Assembly: GCF_001468225.1 (NCBI RefSeq)
Contig: NZ_LNRU01000002.1
Span: 186,001 to 250,000, forward strand
Source of the DNA: Sphingopyxis sp. H053
Lineage (GTDB): Bacteria > Pseudomonadota > Alphaproteobacteria > Sphingomonadales > Sphingomonadaceae
DNA length: 64,000 nt
Reading direction: 5' to 3'
Shown one piece after another: positions 26,023-34,070 of this stretch; the first letter of the stretch is position 1, and the number at the start of each line of letters is the position of its first letter. The notes beneath the pieces were generated by a model. The model did not search any database. It was not told the DNA's origin and was given only the letters and a program-made list of their open reading frames with translations. A program made the translations under genes and the position numbers.

Positions 26023-27615
26023 ATGCAAAAAATTTCGCTGCTCGGCGCCGCCGCCCTTCTCGCGATCGCTCCTGCCACCTCACCGGTCTCCGCCATGCCG
26101 CCGCCGCTTCCCGAGGTCGAAGGCAAGGACGCCGCGACGCTGCGCGCCGAAATGGAGAGCGGGCGGATTTACGAAGGGCTGACCGCGCTCGTCTATCTCG
26201 ACCGGATCGGACGGATCGACGATCATGGACCCAAGCTCGATGCCGTGATCGCGACGATGCCGCAAGCCGACCTCAATGCCGAGGGGAAGCGGCTCCATGA
26301 CGAGCGCATCGCGGGCAAGGCGCGCGGCCCGCTGCACGGCATCCCCATCCTGCTCAAGGACAATATCGAGGCGGCGGGGCCGCTGCCCACAACGGCGGGC
26401 TCGCTCGCACTCAAGGACAATGTGACGAACCGCGATGCGCCGCTCGTCGCGCGGCTGCGCGATGCGGGGGCGATCATCCTCGGCAAGACGAACCTCAGCG
26501 AATGGGCGAACATCCGGTCGGACAATTCGACGAGCGGGTGGAGCGCGGTCGGCGGCCTGACGAAGAATCCGCACGCGCTCGATCGCAACAGCTGCGGCTC
26601 GTCGTCGGGCAGCGCCGCCGCGGTCGCCGCGAGCCTCGCGCCGCTCGCGATCGGCACCGAAACCGACGGATCGATCACCTGCCCCGCCGGGGTCAATGGC
26701 ATCGTCGGCTTCAAACCGAGCGTCGGCCTCGTCAGCCGCACGCATATCGTCCCGATCAGCCATAGCCAGGACACCGCCGGACCGATGACGCTGACGGTGC
26801 GCGATGCCGCCGCGGTGATGAGCGTGATCGCGGGCAGCGACCCCGCCGATCCCGCGACCGCCGAAGCCGACGCGCGGAAAGCCGACTATGTCGCCGCGCT
26901 GTCGCCCGACGCGCTGAAGGGCAAGCGCATCGGGGTGATGCGCGACCGTGTCGGCGACCGCGCCGACGTCGCCGCGCTGTTCGATGCGGCGCTGAAGCAG
27001 ATGGAAGGGCTCGGCGCGACGCTGGTCGAGATCGCCGACAGCCGGAAGGGCAATGAGGGGCTTGGCGCTGCCGAATTCGAAATATTGCTCACCGAACTTA
27101 AGGCCGACATGGCGACCTATCTAGGCAGCTTGCCGAACGCGAATGCGCCGCGGTCGCTCGCCGATGTCCTCGCGTTCAACAAGGCGAACCCCGACGAGTT
27201 GAAGTGGTTCGGCCAGGACATTTTCGAACTCGCCGAGACGAAGGGCGGCCTCGACAGTCCAGCCTATCGCGCCGCGCGCGAAAAGGCGGTTCGCCTTGCC
27301 GGGCCCGAGGGTATCGACCGGTTGCTGAAAACCCATGACGTCGATCTGCTCGTCGGGGTCACCAACGGCCCCGCGTGGGTCAGCGACCTGGTCAACGGTG
27401 ACAGTTACACGAGTCCCGGCACCAGCCAGCTTCCCGCGGTCGCCGGCTATCCGCATCTGACGGTGCCGATGGGCGCGGTGGAAGGGCTGCCGATCGGCCT
27501 CTCGTTCATCGGCGCCAAATGGAGCGACGCCGACATATTGGCTGCGGGCTATGCCTATGAGCAGGCGAGCCGGAAGCGCGTGGCGCCGACTTATCGGGCC
27601 AGCGTGACGCCCTAG
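26023..27615 (+). CDS. Exported amidase (amidase signature family)
   Basis: The 530-residue protein carries a signal peptide (about 1-24, cleavage after VSA) and a full amidase-signature domain. The Ser-cisSer-Lys triad is visible: Lys112 in IPILLKDNIEA, a cis-Ser in SCGSSSGSAAAVAAS (about 193-195) and nucleophile Ser217 in TETDGSITCPAG. It hydrolyses an amide in the periplasm or outside; peptide amides, aryl amides and acyl-homoserine lactones are all possible. The exported location is less usual than the cytoplasmic one. It is divergent from the Spinster-like transporter by 111 bp. Confidence 0.9.
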   Translation: MQKISLLGAAALLAIAPATSPVSAMPPPLPEVEGKDAATLRAEMESGRIYEGLTALVYLDRIGRIDDHGPKLDAVIATMPQADLNAEGKRLHDERIAGKARGPLHGIPILLKDNIEAAGPLPTTAGSLALKDNVTNRDAPLVARLRDAGAIILGKTNLSEWANIRSDNSTSGWSAVGGLTKNPHALDRNSCGSSSGSAAAVAASLAPLAIGTETDGSITCPAGVNGIVGFKPSVGLVSRTHIVPISHSQDTAGPMTLTVRDAAAVMSVIAGSDPADPATAEADARKADYVAALSPDALKGKRIGVMRDRVGDRADVAALFDAALKQMEGLGATLVEIADSRKGNEGLGAAEFEILLTELKADMATYLGSLPNANAPRSLADVLAFNKANPDELKWFGQDIFELAETKGGLDSPAYRAAREKAVRLAGPEGIDRLLKTHDVDLLVGVTNGPAWVSDLVNGDSYTSPGTSQLPAVAGYPHLTVPMGAVEGLPIGLSFIGAKWSDADILAAGYAYEQASRKRVAPTYRASVTP

Positions 27616-27632
27616 CCATCGTCCTCACGCCG

Positions 27633-28118
27633 TCAGCGCCGGTCGCGCCGCTTCTTCCAGCCCATTTCCTCGAGCTCGAGCAATTCCATCGGCACATGGA
27701 TCGCGCGCACGGCCAGCCGCACCTCGACGAGGAACAGGATCAGCGAGATCAGCAGCAGCAGCATCGCGACCGTGAATGCCCACGCCGACGCGCGCCCGAG
27801 GTTGAATCCCGCGACCTCCTGCGCAAAGAGCAGCGCGACGAGCAGGCAGACGACGATCCCGCACGCCACGGCGGAGAGGATCGAATTGTTGATGATCCCC
27901 ATCCTGCGGTCGGCGATGCGCAGTTCGGCGACGATGCGCTCATGCTCGACGCCCTCGGTCTCGGACCAGCGCTCCATCAGGTTGCGCGAGCGGTCAACGA
28001 CGCGCGCGAGGCGGCCCGCGATGACGTTGAGCAGGCTGCCGGTCGCCACCAGCAGGAATACCGGCGTGACCGACAGCTGGATCGTCTGCGCAATCGCGCC
28101 CGCGTCGAGTCCCGTCAT
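27633..28118 (-). CDS. DUF2721-family membrane protein
   Basis: A 161-residue inner-membrane protein with three hydrophobic segments: LSVTPVFLLVATGSLLNVIAGRL at the start, and two in the C-terminal half. RLARVVDRSRNLMER after the first and an LRIADRRMGIINNSI segment are typical of DUF2721. Function unknown. Its ATG overlaps the TGA of the aminotransferase gene (ATGA), so it is translated from the same mRNA. The C terminus is basic (KKRRDRR). Confidence 0.82.
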   Translation of the reverse strand: MTGLDAGAIAQTIQLSVTPVFLLVATGSLLNVIAGRLARVVDRSRNLMERWSETEGVEHERIVAELRIADRRMGIINNSILSAVACGIVVCLLVALLFAQEVAGFNLGRASAWAFTVAMLLLLISLILFLVEVRLAVRAIHVPMELLELEEMGWKKRRDRR

Positions 28119-29329
28119 CCCCCGGCGGCAACCGAGGGCGTGTTCACGCCATGCATTGCGAGGAATTTGCGGACGTTGCGCGCGGCCTGACGGATGCGCT
28201 GTTCATTTTCGACCATCGCGATGCGGACATAGCCTTCGCCGTCCTCGCCATAGCCGACCCCCGGCGCGACCGCGACCTTGGCGTGGGTGAGCAATTGCTT
28301 CGAGAATTCGAGGCTGCCCATCTCCTTGAGCGCGGGGGGCAGCGGCGCCCACGCGAACATCGACGCCTTTGGGCTCGGGATGTCCCAGCCCGCGCGGCCG
28401 AAGCTTTCGACCATCACGTCGCGGCGCTTCTGGTAGAGGTCGCGGTTCTTCTGCACGATATCCTGCGGGCCATTGAGCGCGGCGCAGGCCGCAGCCTGAA
28501 TCGGCGTGAACGCGCCATAGTCGAGGTAGGATTTGACGCGCGTCATCGCCGCGATCAGCCGCTTGTTGCCGACCGCAAAGCCCATGCGCCAGCCCGCCAT
28601 CGAATAGGTTTTCGACATCGAGGTGAATTCGATCGCGACATCTTTCGCGCCCGGCACCTGCAGGATCGAGGGCGTCGGGTTGCCGTCGTAATAAAGTTCC
28701 GAATAGGCGAGATCCGACAGGACCCAAACCTTGTTCTCCTTCGCCCAGGCGACAAGCCGTTCGTAGAAGGCAAGATCGACGGCTTCGGCAGTCGGGTTCG
28801 ACGGATAGTTGACGACGAGGATCGACGGACGCGGCACAGTGAACGCCATCGCGCGGTCGAGCGCGCGCCAGTAATTCTCGTCGGGCGTCGTCGGCACGCT
28901 GCGGATCGTCGCGCCGGCGATGATGAAGCCGAAGGTATGGATCGGATAGCTCGGGTTCGGCGCGAGCACGACGTCGCCGGGGCCGGTGATCGCGGTCGCG
29001 AGGCTCGCGAGCCCTTCCTTCGACCCCATCGTGACCACGACTTCGGTTTCGGGGTCGAGATCTACGTTGAAGCGGCGGCCGTAATAATTGGCCTGCGCGC
29101 GGCGGAGGCCCGGAATGCCCTTCGACTGCGAATAGCCGTGCGCGTCGGGCTTCATCGCGACTTCGCAGAGCTTTTCGATCACATGCGCGGGCGGCGGCAG
29201 GTCGGGGTTGCCCATCCCCAGGTCGATGATGTCTTCTCCCGCGGCGCGGGCGGCCGCACGCATCGCATTGACTTCAGCGATGACATAGGGCGGCAGGCGC
29301 TTGATGCGATAGAATTCATCTTCGGACAT
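28115..29329 (-). CDS. alaC: AlaC-type aminotransferase (alanine transaminase)
   Basis: The 404-residue class I/II PLP aminotransferase has its lysine at Lys240 in FTSMSKTYSMAGWRMGF. DLGMGNPDLPPPAHV and VVNYPSNPTAEAVD are the substrate and PLP-binding segments. The sequence style (RIKRLPPYVIAEVN, AHGYSQSKGIPGLR) is that of E. coli AlaC/YfdZ, which makes alanine from pyruvate and glutamate; the LL-diaminopimelate aminotransferase branch is a less likely alternative. It is followed in the operon by the DUF2721 gene and is divergent from phaC. Confidence 0.88.
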   Translation of the reverse strand: MSEDEFYRIKRLPPYVIAEVNAMRAAARAAGEDIIDLGMGNPDLPPPAHVIEKLCEVAMKPDAHGYSQSKGIPGLRRAQANYYGRRFNVDLDPETEVVVTMGSKEGLASLATAITGPGDVVLAPNPSYPIHTFGFIIAGATIRSVPTTPDENYWRALDRAMAFTVPRPSILVVNYPSNPTAEAVDLAFYERLVAWAKENKVWVLSDLAYSELYYDGNPTPSILQVPGAKDVAIEFTSMSKTYSMAGWRMGFAVGNKRLIAAMTRVKSYLDYGAFTPIQAAACAALNGPQDIVQKNRDLYQKRRDVMVESFGRAGWDIPSPKASMFAWAPLPPALKEMGSLEFSKQLLTHAKVAVAPGVGYGEDGEGYVRIAMVENEQRIRQAARNVRKFLAMHGVNTPSVAAGG

Positions 29330-29443
29330 GGGAAACTAGAACAACTCCTTTGCATTAGGTGTGATTGACGCGAGCGGCAGCCTCGCCAGCCGCATCGCGG
29401 CTTGTTATAGGCATATTATCCGCACTGACCAGCAGGAACGAGC

Positions 29444-31222
29444 ATGAACGACACGGGCAAGGACGATACGATCGAAACGCCGAATCCCTTCATGCCATCC
29501 CCCGACGACATGCAACATTGGGCGAGCGTGATCGGCCGGGCGCAGCAGATGATGCTCGAATATGCGCTGGGTCAGGCGAACGACGGCAATGCGAGTGCCG
29601 CGGCGCTGTTCGACCCCGCCAAATGGCTCGACAATCCCGCGACGAAGCTGTGGACCGAGCAATCGTCGAAGATGTGGGACCAGGGCGTCGCCTTCTGGAC
29701 CTCGCTCGCCAGCATCGGCCAGCCGATCGCGCCCGACGCGCCGGTCGAGGGCGCAAAAGACCGCCGTTTCACCGATGCCGAATGGACGACCAATCCGGTG
29801 TTCGCGATGATCCGCCAGACCTATGGCCTGCTCGCCGAACAGATGCTCGCGACGACGCGCCAGCTCGACGGCCCCGACCCTGCCGCGCGCGCCAAAATGG
29901 AATTCGCCGCAAAGGCGATGGCCGACGCGATGGCGCCGACCAATCTTGCGCTCACCAATCCCGAAGTGATCAAGCGCGCGGTCGAAACGCGCGGCGAAAG
30001 CCTGCTCAAGGGTCTGAAGCATATGCTCACCGACCTGGCGCGCGGGCAATTGAGCCATGTCGATCCCGATGCGTTCGAGGTCGGGGTCAATATCGCGACG
30101 ACGCCGGGCAAGGTGATCCACGAGACCGATCTCTACCAGCTGATCCAGTACACGCCGACGACGAAGGAGGTGTTCGCCGTCCCGCTCCTCATCTTCCCGC
30201 CTTGGATCAACCGCTTCTATATCCTCGACCTCAACCCCGCGAAAAGCTTCGTCGCGTGGGCGGTCGAACAGGGGCTCAGCGTCTTCATGGTGTCGTGGAA
30301 ATCGGCCGATGCGTCGATGAGCGAGATTGTGTGGGACGATTATATCGCGGCGCAGGTCGATGCGATCGATACGGTGCGCGAGACGCTCGACGTCCCCGCG
30401 GTTCACACGATCGGCTATTGCGTTGCGGGCACCACGCTTGCGGCGACGCTCGCGATGCTGTCGGCGCGCGGCGAGGCCGACAAGGTGAAGTCGGTGACGT
30501 TCTTCACCGCGCAGGTCGATTTCGAACATGCCGGCGACCTCAAGATGTTCGTCGACGACAGCTATCTCGCGCTGCTCCAGCAACTCTCAGCGCCGGGCTT
30601 TCTCGACGGACGCTATATGGCAGCGACCTTCAACAGCTTGCGCGGGCGCGACCTGATCTGGAATTATGTCGTCAGCAATTATCTGCTCGGCAACGACTAT
30701 CCGCCCTTCGACCTTCTCTATTGGAATGGCGATACGACGAACCTGCCCGCGAAGTGGCACCGGCAATATCTGGTCGACCTGTACCGCGACAATCGCATGG
30801 TGATTCCGAACAGCCTGTCGGTGATGGGGACGCCGATCGACCTCAAGAAGATCATGACCCCGGCCTATATCCAGGCAGGGCGCGAGGATCATATCGCGCC
30901 GCTCGCCAGCGTCTGGCGGCTGATGGATCATCTGTCGGGGCCGAAGACCTTCCTACTCGCGGGCTCGGGCCATATCGCGGGGGTGGTCAACCCGCCCGCC
31001 GCAGGCAAATATCAATATTGGACCGGTGACAGCAGCGCCGCGACGCTCGACGATTTTGTTGCGAGCGCGAGCGAGACCAAGGGCAGCTGGTGGCCGCACT
31101 GGATCGGGTGGATTTCGCAGCGGGATAGCGCAAAAATCCCGGCGAAGGGCGCGCGCATCCCCGGAAAAGGCGCCAAAAAGGCCATCGAGGACGCCCCCGG
31201 CCGCTATGTCAAACAGCGGTAA
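29444..31222 (+). CDS. phaC: Class I poly(R)-hydroxyalkanoate synthase
   Basis: The 592-residue class I synthase polymerises (R)-3-hydroxyacyl-CoA on the surface of PHA granules. It has the N-terminal regulatory part (to about 200) and an alpha/beta hydrolase core with Cys326 in IGYCVAGTTLA, Asp in AGREDHIAPLASVW and His in GSGHIAGVVNPP. The lipase-like box usually reads G-x-C-x-G; here an Ala stands at the last position, which I regard as a tolerated variant. The phasin gene follows after 123 bp with its own promoter. phaA, phaB and phaR are not in the window. Confidence 0.95.
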   Translation: MNDTGKDDTIETPNPFMPSPDDMQHWASVIGRAQQMMLEYALGQANDGNASAAALFDPAKWLDNPATKLWTEQSSKMWDQGVAFWTSLASIGQPIAPDAPVEGAKDRRFTDAEWTTNPVFAMIRQTYGLLAEQMLATTRQLDGPDPAARAKMEFAAKAMADAMAPTNLALTNPEVIKRAVETRGESLLKGLKHMLTDLARGQLSHVDPDAFEVGVNIATTPGKVIHETDLYQLIQYTPTTKEVFAVPLLIFPPWINRFYILDLNPAKSFVAWAVEQGLSVFMVSWKSADASMSEIVWDDYIAAQVDAIDTVRETLDVPAVHTIGYCVAGTTLAATLAMLSARGEADKVKSVTFFTAQVDFEHAGDLKMFVDDSYLALLQQLSAPGFLDGRYMAATFNSLRGRDLIWNYVVSNYLLGNDYPPFDLLYWNGDTTNLPAKWHRQYLVDLYRDNRMVIPNSLSVMGTPIDLKKIMTPAYIQAGREDHIAPLASVWRLMDHLSGPKTFLLAGSGHIAGVVNPPAAGKYQYWTGDSSAATLDDFVASASETKGSWWPHWIGWISQRDSAKIPAKGARIPGKGAKKAIEDAPGRYVKQR

Positions 31223-31263
31223 TATCTAGCGAATATCCTGTCTTCGGGGCGCAGCGACAAGAA

Positions 31264-31329
31264 TTTTGTGCAGTGCACAAAAAATATCCTTGAAATCGCC
31301 GCGCCGCTCCTATATTGTGCACTGCAACA
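31264..31329 (+). promoter_or_regulatory. Phasin promoter with two TTGTGC palindromes (candidate PhaR operators)
   Basis: TTTTGTGC-AGT-GCACAAAA (31264-31282) is a perfect dyad with 8-nt arms. A second, imperfect copy TTGTGC-ACT-GCAACA (31315-31329) has its centre 49 nt downstream. Between them are TTGAAA (31290-31295) and TATATT (31311-31316), a plausible -35 and -10 with a 15-nt spacer, and the second palindrome overlaps the -10. This is the arrangement expected for the repressor PhaR, which controls phasin genes and binds short TGCA-rich dyads. No PhaR gene is seen here. Confidence 0.6.
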
Positions 31330-31345
31330 TAGAGGAGTACCACCG

Positions 31346-32098
31346 ATGGCTACCAAGATGGATAGTGCCGAAAAGGCTTTCGAAGCCGCGACGCTGGAAA
31401 CCCCGGCCAAGCCGGTGGCAACCCCCGCCGCGCCGGCCCCCGCTGCTGCTCCGGCCGTAGCGAAGGCCGAACCGGCCCCCGTAAAGATCAAGACGGTGAA
31501 GGCAAAAGCCAAGCCGGCCGCGAAGAAGGCCGCTGCCCCCAAGGCGGTTGCCAAGAAGGTCGCTCCCAAGAAGGCGACCGTGAAAATTGCATCCAAGCCC
31601 CTTAACGCCGCGCCGAAGCCGGTCGCAGCCGCCACCAAAGGATTCAAGACCATGAACGACACCGTCAAGAAGTTCGCCGACGAAGCGAAGACCCGCGCCG
31701 AAGCCCTGACCGCCGACTTCAACGAGAAGGCCAAGGAAGCGATGAGCAAGACCAGCAAGCTGGCTGAAGATGCCGTCGAATTCAACAAGGCGAACGTCGA
31801 AGCGCTCGTCGAAGCCGGCAAGATCGCTGCCAAGGGCATCGAAACGCTCGGCCAGGAAGGCGTGACCTATGCTCGCAAGAGCTTTGAAGACACGACCGCC
31901 GCGCTGAAGGGCTACACCGCCGTCAAGACCCCGGCCGACTTCTTCAAGCTCTATGCCGAAAACAGCAAGAAGGCGTTCGACGCCGCTGTTGCGCAGACCT
32001 CGAAGACCAGCGAACTCGTCGTCAAGCTGACGAACGACAGCTTTGCGCCGATCTCGAACCGCGTTTCGGTCATCACTTCGAAGATGAAGGCCGCCTAA
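31346..32098 (+). CDS. Phasin with histone H1-like Lys/Ala/Pro-rich N-terminal region
   Basis: The 250-residue protein has two parts. Residues about 15-105 are Ala/Pro/Lys-rich, with AKAKPAAKKAAAPKAVAKK and further KK pairs like histone H1 or AlgP/PhaF tails. Residues about 110-250 are a helical phasin domain with MNDTVKKFADEAKTRAEAL, VEFNKANVEALVEAGKIAAKG and YTAVKTPADFFKLYAENSKKAFDAAV. It coats PHA granules; the basic region might bind DNA and tie granules to the nucleoid, as in Pseudomonas PhaF, where the basic part is C-terminal. GAGGAG lies 8 nt before the ATG. A strong terminator follows. Confidence 0.9.
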   Translation: MATKMDSAEKAFEAATLETPAKPVATPAAPAPAAAPAVAKAEPAPVKIKTVKAKAKPAAKKAAAPKAVAKKVAPKKATVKIASKPLNAAPKPVAAATKGFKTMNDTVKKFADEAKTRAEALTADFNEKAKEAMSKTSKLAEDAVEFNKANVEALVEAGKIAAKGIETLGQEGVTYARKSFEDTTAALKGYTAVKTPADFFKLYAENSKKAFDAAVAQTSKTSELVVKLTNDSFAPISNRVSVITSKMKAA

Positions 32099-32170
32099 GG
32101 CGCTTTCACCTTCCACCGTTGGCGCGGGCACCCTCCCCCTCCCCTCCCCGCCTGCGCCGACATCCCAAGG

Positions 32171-32207
32171 CCGCTCGCTTCCCCCGGGAAGCGGGCGGTT
32201 CTTGTTT
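32171..32207 (+). terminator. Rho-independent terminator of the phasin gene
   Basis: Arms of 13 nt (32171-32183 and 32186-32198) pair perfectly if one G-U is allowed, with the innermost pairs opened to make the loop, and are followed by TTCTTGTTT. It lies 73 bp after the phasin stop and 90 bp before clpS. The rest of the 198-nt gap is low-complexity C-rich sequence with nothing else recognised. Confidence 0.75.
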
Positions 32208-32296
32208 GCGGCCACCCGACCCGGCTGGCGAACGAGAGGTTAAAATCCGCGACCGCGCCTCTTGCGCTTCGCCCGCGGCTTGCGATATTCCTGCCC

Positions 32297-32662
32297 ATGA
32301 TGTTTCCTGTTGCAACAAACCAGCCGCCCCGCGCCATGGCGGACAAGGACGATGGCTCGCCCGGCACCCCCGGCGTCGGCATCGCGACGCGTACGCGCGC
32401 GAAGGCGAAAAAGCCCTCGATGTACAAGGTGCTGCTGCTCAACGACGATTACACGCCGATGGAATTCGTCGTGATGGTGCTCCAGCGTTTCTTCAACATG
32501 GATATCGAACAGGCGACGCAGGTGATGCTGCACGTCCACCAGCAGGGCGTCGGCGTGTGCGGCGTGTTCAGCTATGAGGTCGCCGAGACCAAGGTGAACC
32601 AGGTGATGGATGCCGCGCGGCAGAATCAGCACCCGCTGCAATGCACGCTGGAGAAGGCGTAA
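32297..32662 (+). CDS. clpS: ATP-dependent Clp protease adaptor ClpS
   Basis: The 121-residue protein has a flexible N-terminal extension (about 1-40) and the ClpS core. [24 protein letters not shown] contains the Asn-Asp-Asp and Met of the N-degron pocket, and [28 protein letters not shown] has the conserved His. ClpS binds ClpA and delivers proteins with destabilising N-terminal residues to ClpAP. Start is uncertain between ATG at 32297, 32300 and 32336, none with a strong ribosome site. clpA is not adjacent downstream; a convergent regulator gene begins 1 bp later. Confidence 0.94.
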   Translation: MMFPVATNQPPRAMADKDDGSPGTPGVGIATRTRAKAKKPSMYKVLLLNDDYTPMEFVVMVLQRFFNMDIEQATQVMLHVHQQGVGVCGVFSYEVAETKVNQVMDAARQNQHPLQCTLEKA

Positions 32663-32663
32663 G

Positions 32664-33167
32664 TCAGGCCGTTCGCGCTACCTGCTCGGCCTTGAGCGCC
32701 AGCGACGGTTCGCCTTTCAAATCCCCATAACCGAGTTCGGCGCCGCACCCCGGACAGATTTTCGCGGTCCCGACATCGGCCCCGCACGTCCGATGCACAT
32801 AACGGATCGCGGGCCCGTCGCCCGTTTCACCGGGTTCGTAAGCCCAGCGTTCGGACCAGTTGCGCATCGCGTACAGCACATCGAACAGCGCCTTGCCCTT
32901 ATCGGTCAGCCAATAATCGTGGCGTAGCGGCCGTTCGCTATAGGCGCGGCGCTCGGCGACCCCCTCCGCCACGAGCATCTTGAGCCGTGCCGATACCAGT
33001 TGCGGCCCCAGCCCGGTGTTCGCCGCGATCAGTTCGAAACGCCGCCGACCGAAGAGCAATTCGCGCAGGATCAACAGCACCGCGCGGTCGCCGAGCAGTT
33101 CGGCCGATCGGCCGACGGGGCATAATGTGTCCGACAGGTCCGCGCGTTTGGGCAAGCCATCCTCCAT
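32664..33167 (-). CDS. HxlR-family regulator with C-terminal zinc-ribbon-like segment
   Basis: The 167-residue protein is an HxlR winged helix (about 10-115): Cys16 in LCPVGRSAELLGDRAVLLILRELLF, then FELIAANTGLGPQLVSARLKMLV for recognition. After it comes a tail unusual in short HxlR proteins, YVHRTCGADVGTAKICPGCGAEL, with three cysteines and a histidine that could bind zinc. It is divergent from the SDR gene and has a palindrome in the shared promoter region. The repeat directly upstream ends with GGGGGTGA, which may serve as the ribosome-binding site. Confidence 0.87.
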   Translation of the reverse strand: MEDGLPKRADLSDTLCPVGRSAELLGDRAVLLILRELLFGRRRFELIAANTGLGPQLVSARLKMLVAEGVAERRAYSERPLRHDYWLTDKGKALFDVLYAMRNWSERWAYEPGETGDGPAIRYVHRTCGADVGTAKICPGCGAELGYGDLKGEPSLALKAEQVARTA

Positions 33168-33169
33168 TT

Positions 33170-33273
33170 CGTCACCCCCGCGAAGGCGGGGGTCCCGCTA
33201 ATTTATCGCTCGCGGCCCAAGCGGGATTCCCGCGTTGGCGCTTCGCGCCGCCTGCGGCCCCGCGGAAATGACG
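33170..33273. repeat. CGTCA...TGACG-ended repeat upstream of the HxlR gene
   Basis: The element begins with CGTCA (33170-33174) and ends with TGACG (33269-33273). At the left end is a perfect 8-pair hairpin ACCCCCGC-GAAG-GCGGGGGT (33174-33193). CCCGCT (33194-33199) pairs with AGCGGG (33220-33225), and a GC-rich GGCGCTTCGCGCC hairpin follows. It has the same ends as dyads at 17804 and 62703 but a different interior. It lies in the presumed leader of the HxlR gene. Confidence 0.65.
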
Positions 33274-33292
33274 AGAGAAGAAACAGCTTGTC

Positions 33293-33315
33293 ACTATGAT
33301 TATCATAGTTACTAT
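33293..33315. promoter_or_regulatory. Candidate HxlR operator in the SDR promoter
   Basis: A perfect palindrome, ACTATGA-TTA-TCATAGT, occupies 33293-33309, and a further half site ACTAT follows at 33311-33315. It lies 30 nt before the SDR start codon and upstream of the divergent HxlR gene. The AT-rich dyad in a GC-rich background and the HxlR neighbour make it a likely binding site of that regulator. Confidence 0.6.
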
Positions 33316-33338
33316 CGAACACAAGAGGAGAGTCGCTC

Positions 33339-34070
33339 ATGCCCAATCCCGCAGCCGTCATCATCGGGGCCGGAGACGCCACCGGCGGCGCCATCGCCCG
33401 TGCCTTTGCCGCCGAGGGGCTCACCGCCTGCGTCAACCGCCGCGAACGCAATGCCGACGCGCTCGAAGCGCTCGCGCAGTCGATCCGCGACGAAGGGCAT
33501 CAGGCGCGCGCCTTCGCCGGTGACGCCCGCGAAGAGGAGGCGATGATCGCGCTGTTCGATCGGGTCGAGGCCGAGGTCGGCCCCGTCGAAGTCGCGGTGT
33601 TCAACATCGGCGCGAACGTCAATTTCCCGATCGCCGAAACGACCGTGCGCGTCTACACCAAGGTCTGGGAAATGGCGTGCCTCGGCGGTTTCCTGATGGG
33701 GCGCGAAGCGGCGAAACACATGAGCCCGCGCGGCCGCGGCACGATCATCTTCACCGGCGCAACCGCATCCTTGCGCGGCGGATCGGGCTTTTCCGCCTTT
33801 TCGGGTGCGAAGGGCGCACTCCGCATGCTCGCGCAGTCGATGGCACGCGAGCTCGGGCCGCAGGGCGTACATGTCGCGCACACGATCATCGATGGCGCGA
33901 TCGACACCGACTTCATCAAGGGCCGCCACCCCGATTTCGACAATGCGAAAGCGCAGGATCTGATCCTCAATCCGGCCGCCATCGCCGCCAACTATGTGAT
34001 GCTCCACAAGCAACCCAAAAGCGCGTGGACCCACGAACTCGACCTCCGTCCTTGGGGAGAAAAATGGTGA
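33339..34070 (+). CDS. Short-chain dehydrogenase/reductase-like protein lacking the catalytic Tyr
   Basis: A 243-residue SDR fold. The nucleotide-binding Gly motif is IIGAGDATGGAIARAF, and VFNIGANVNFPI stands in the NNAG position. The active-site region reads FTGATASLRGGSGFSAFSGAKGAL: the lysine of YxxxK is kept (Lys158), but the tyrosine is replaced by Phe154 and the usual serine position is also changed. It may therefore bind a nucleotide without classical dehydrogenase chemistry. GAGGAG precedes the ATG. The stop overlaps the next gene by 7 bp, and both are probably under the HxlR regulator. Confidence 0.85.
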   Translation: MPNPAAVIIGAGDATGGAIARAFAAEGLTACVNRRERNADALEALAQSIRDEGHQARAFAGDAREEEAMIALFDRVEAEVGPVEVAVFNIGANVNFPIAETTVRVYTKVWEMACLGGFLMGREAAKHMSPRGRGTIIFTGATASLRGGSGFSAFSGAKGALRMLAQSMARELGPQGVHVAHTIIDGAIDTDFIKGRHPDFDNAKAQDLILNPAAIAANYVMLHKQPKSAWTHELDLRPWGEKW

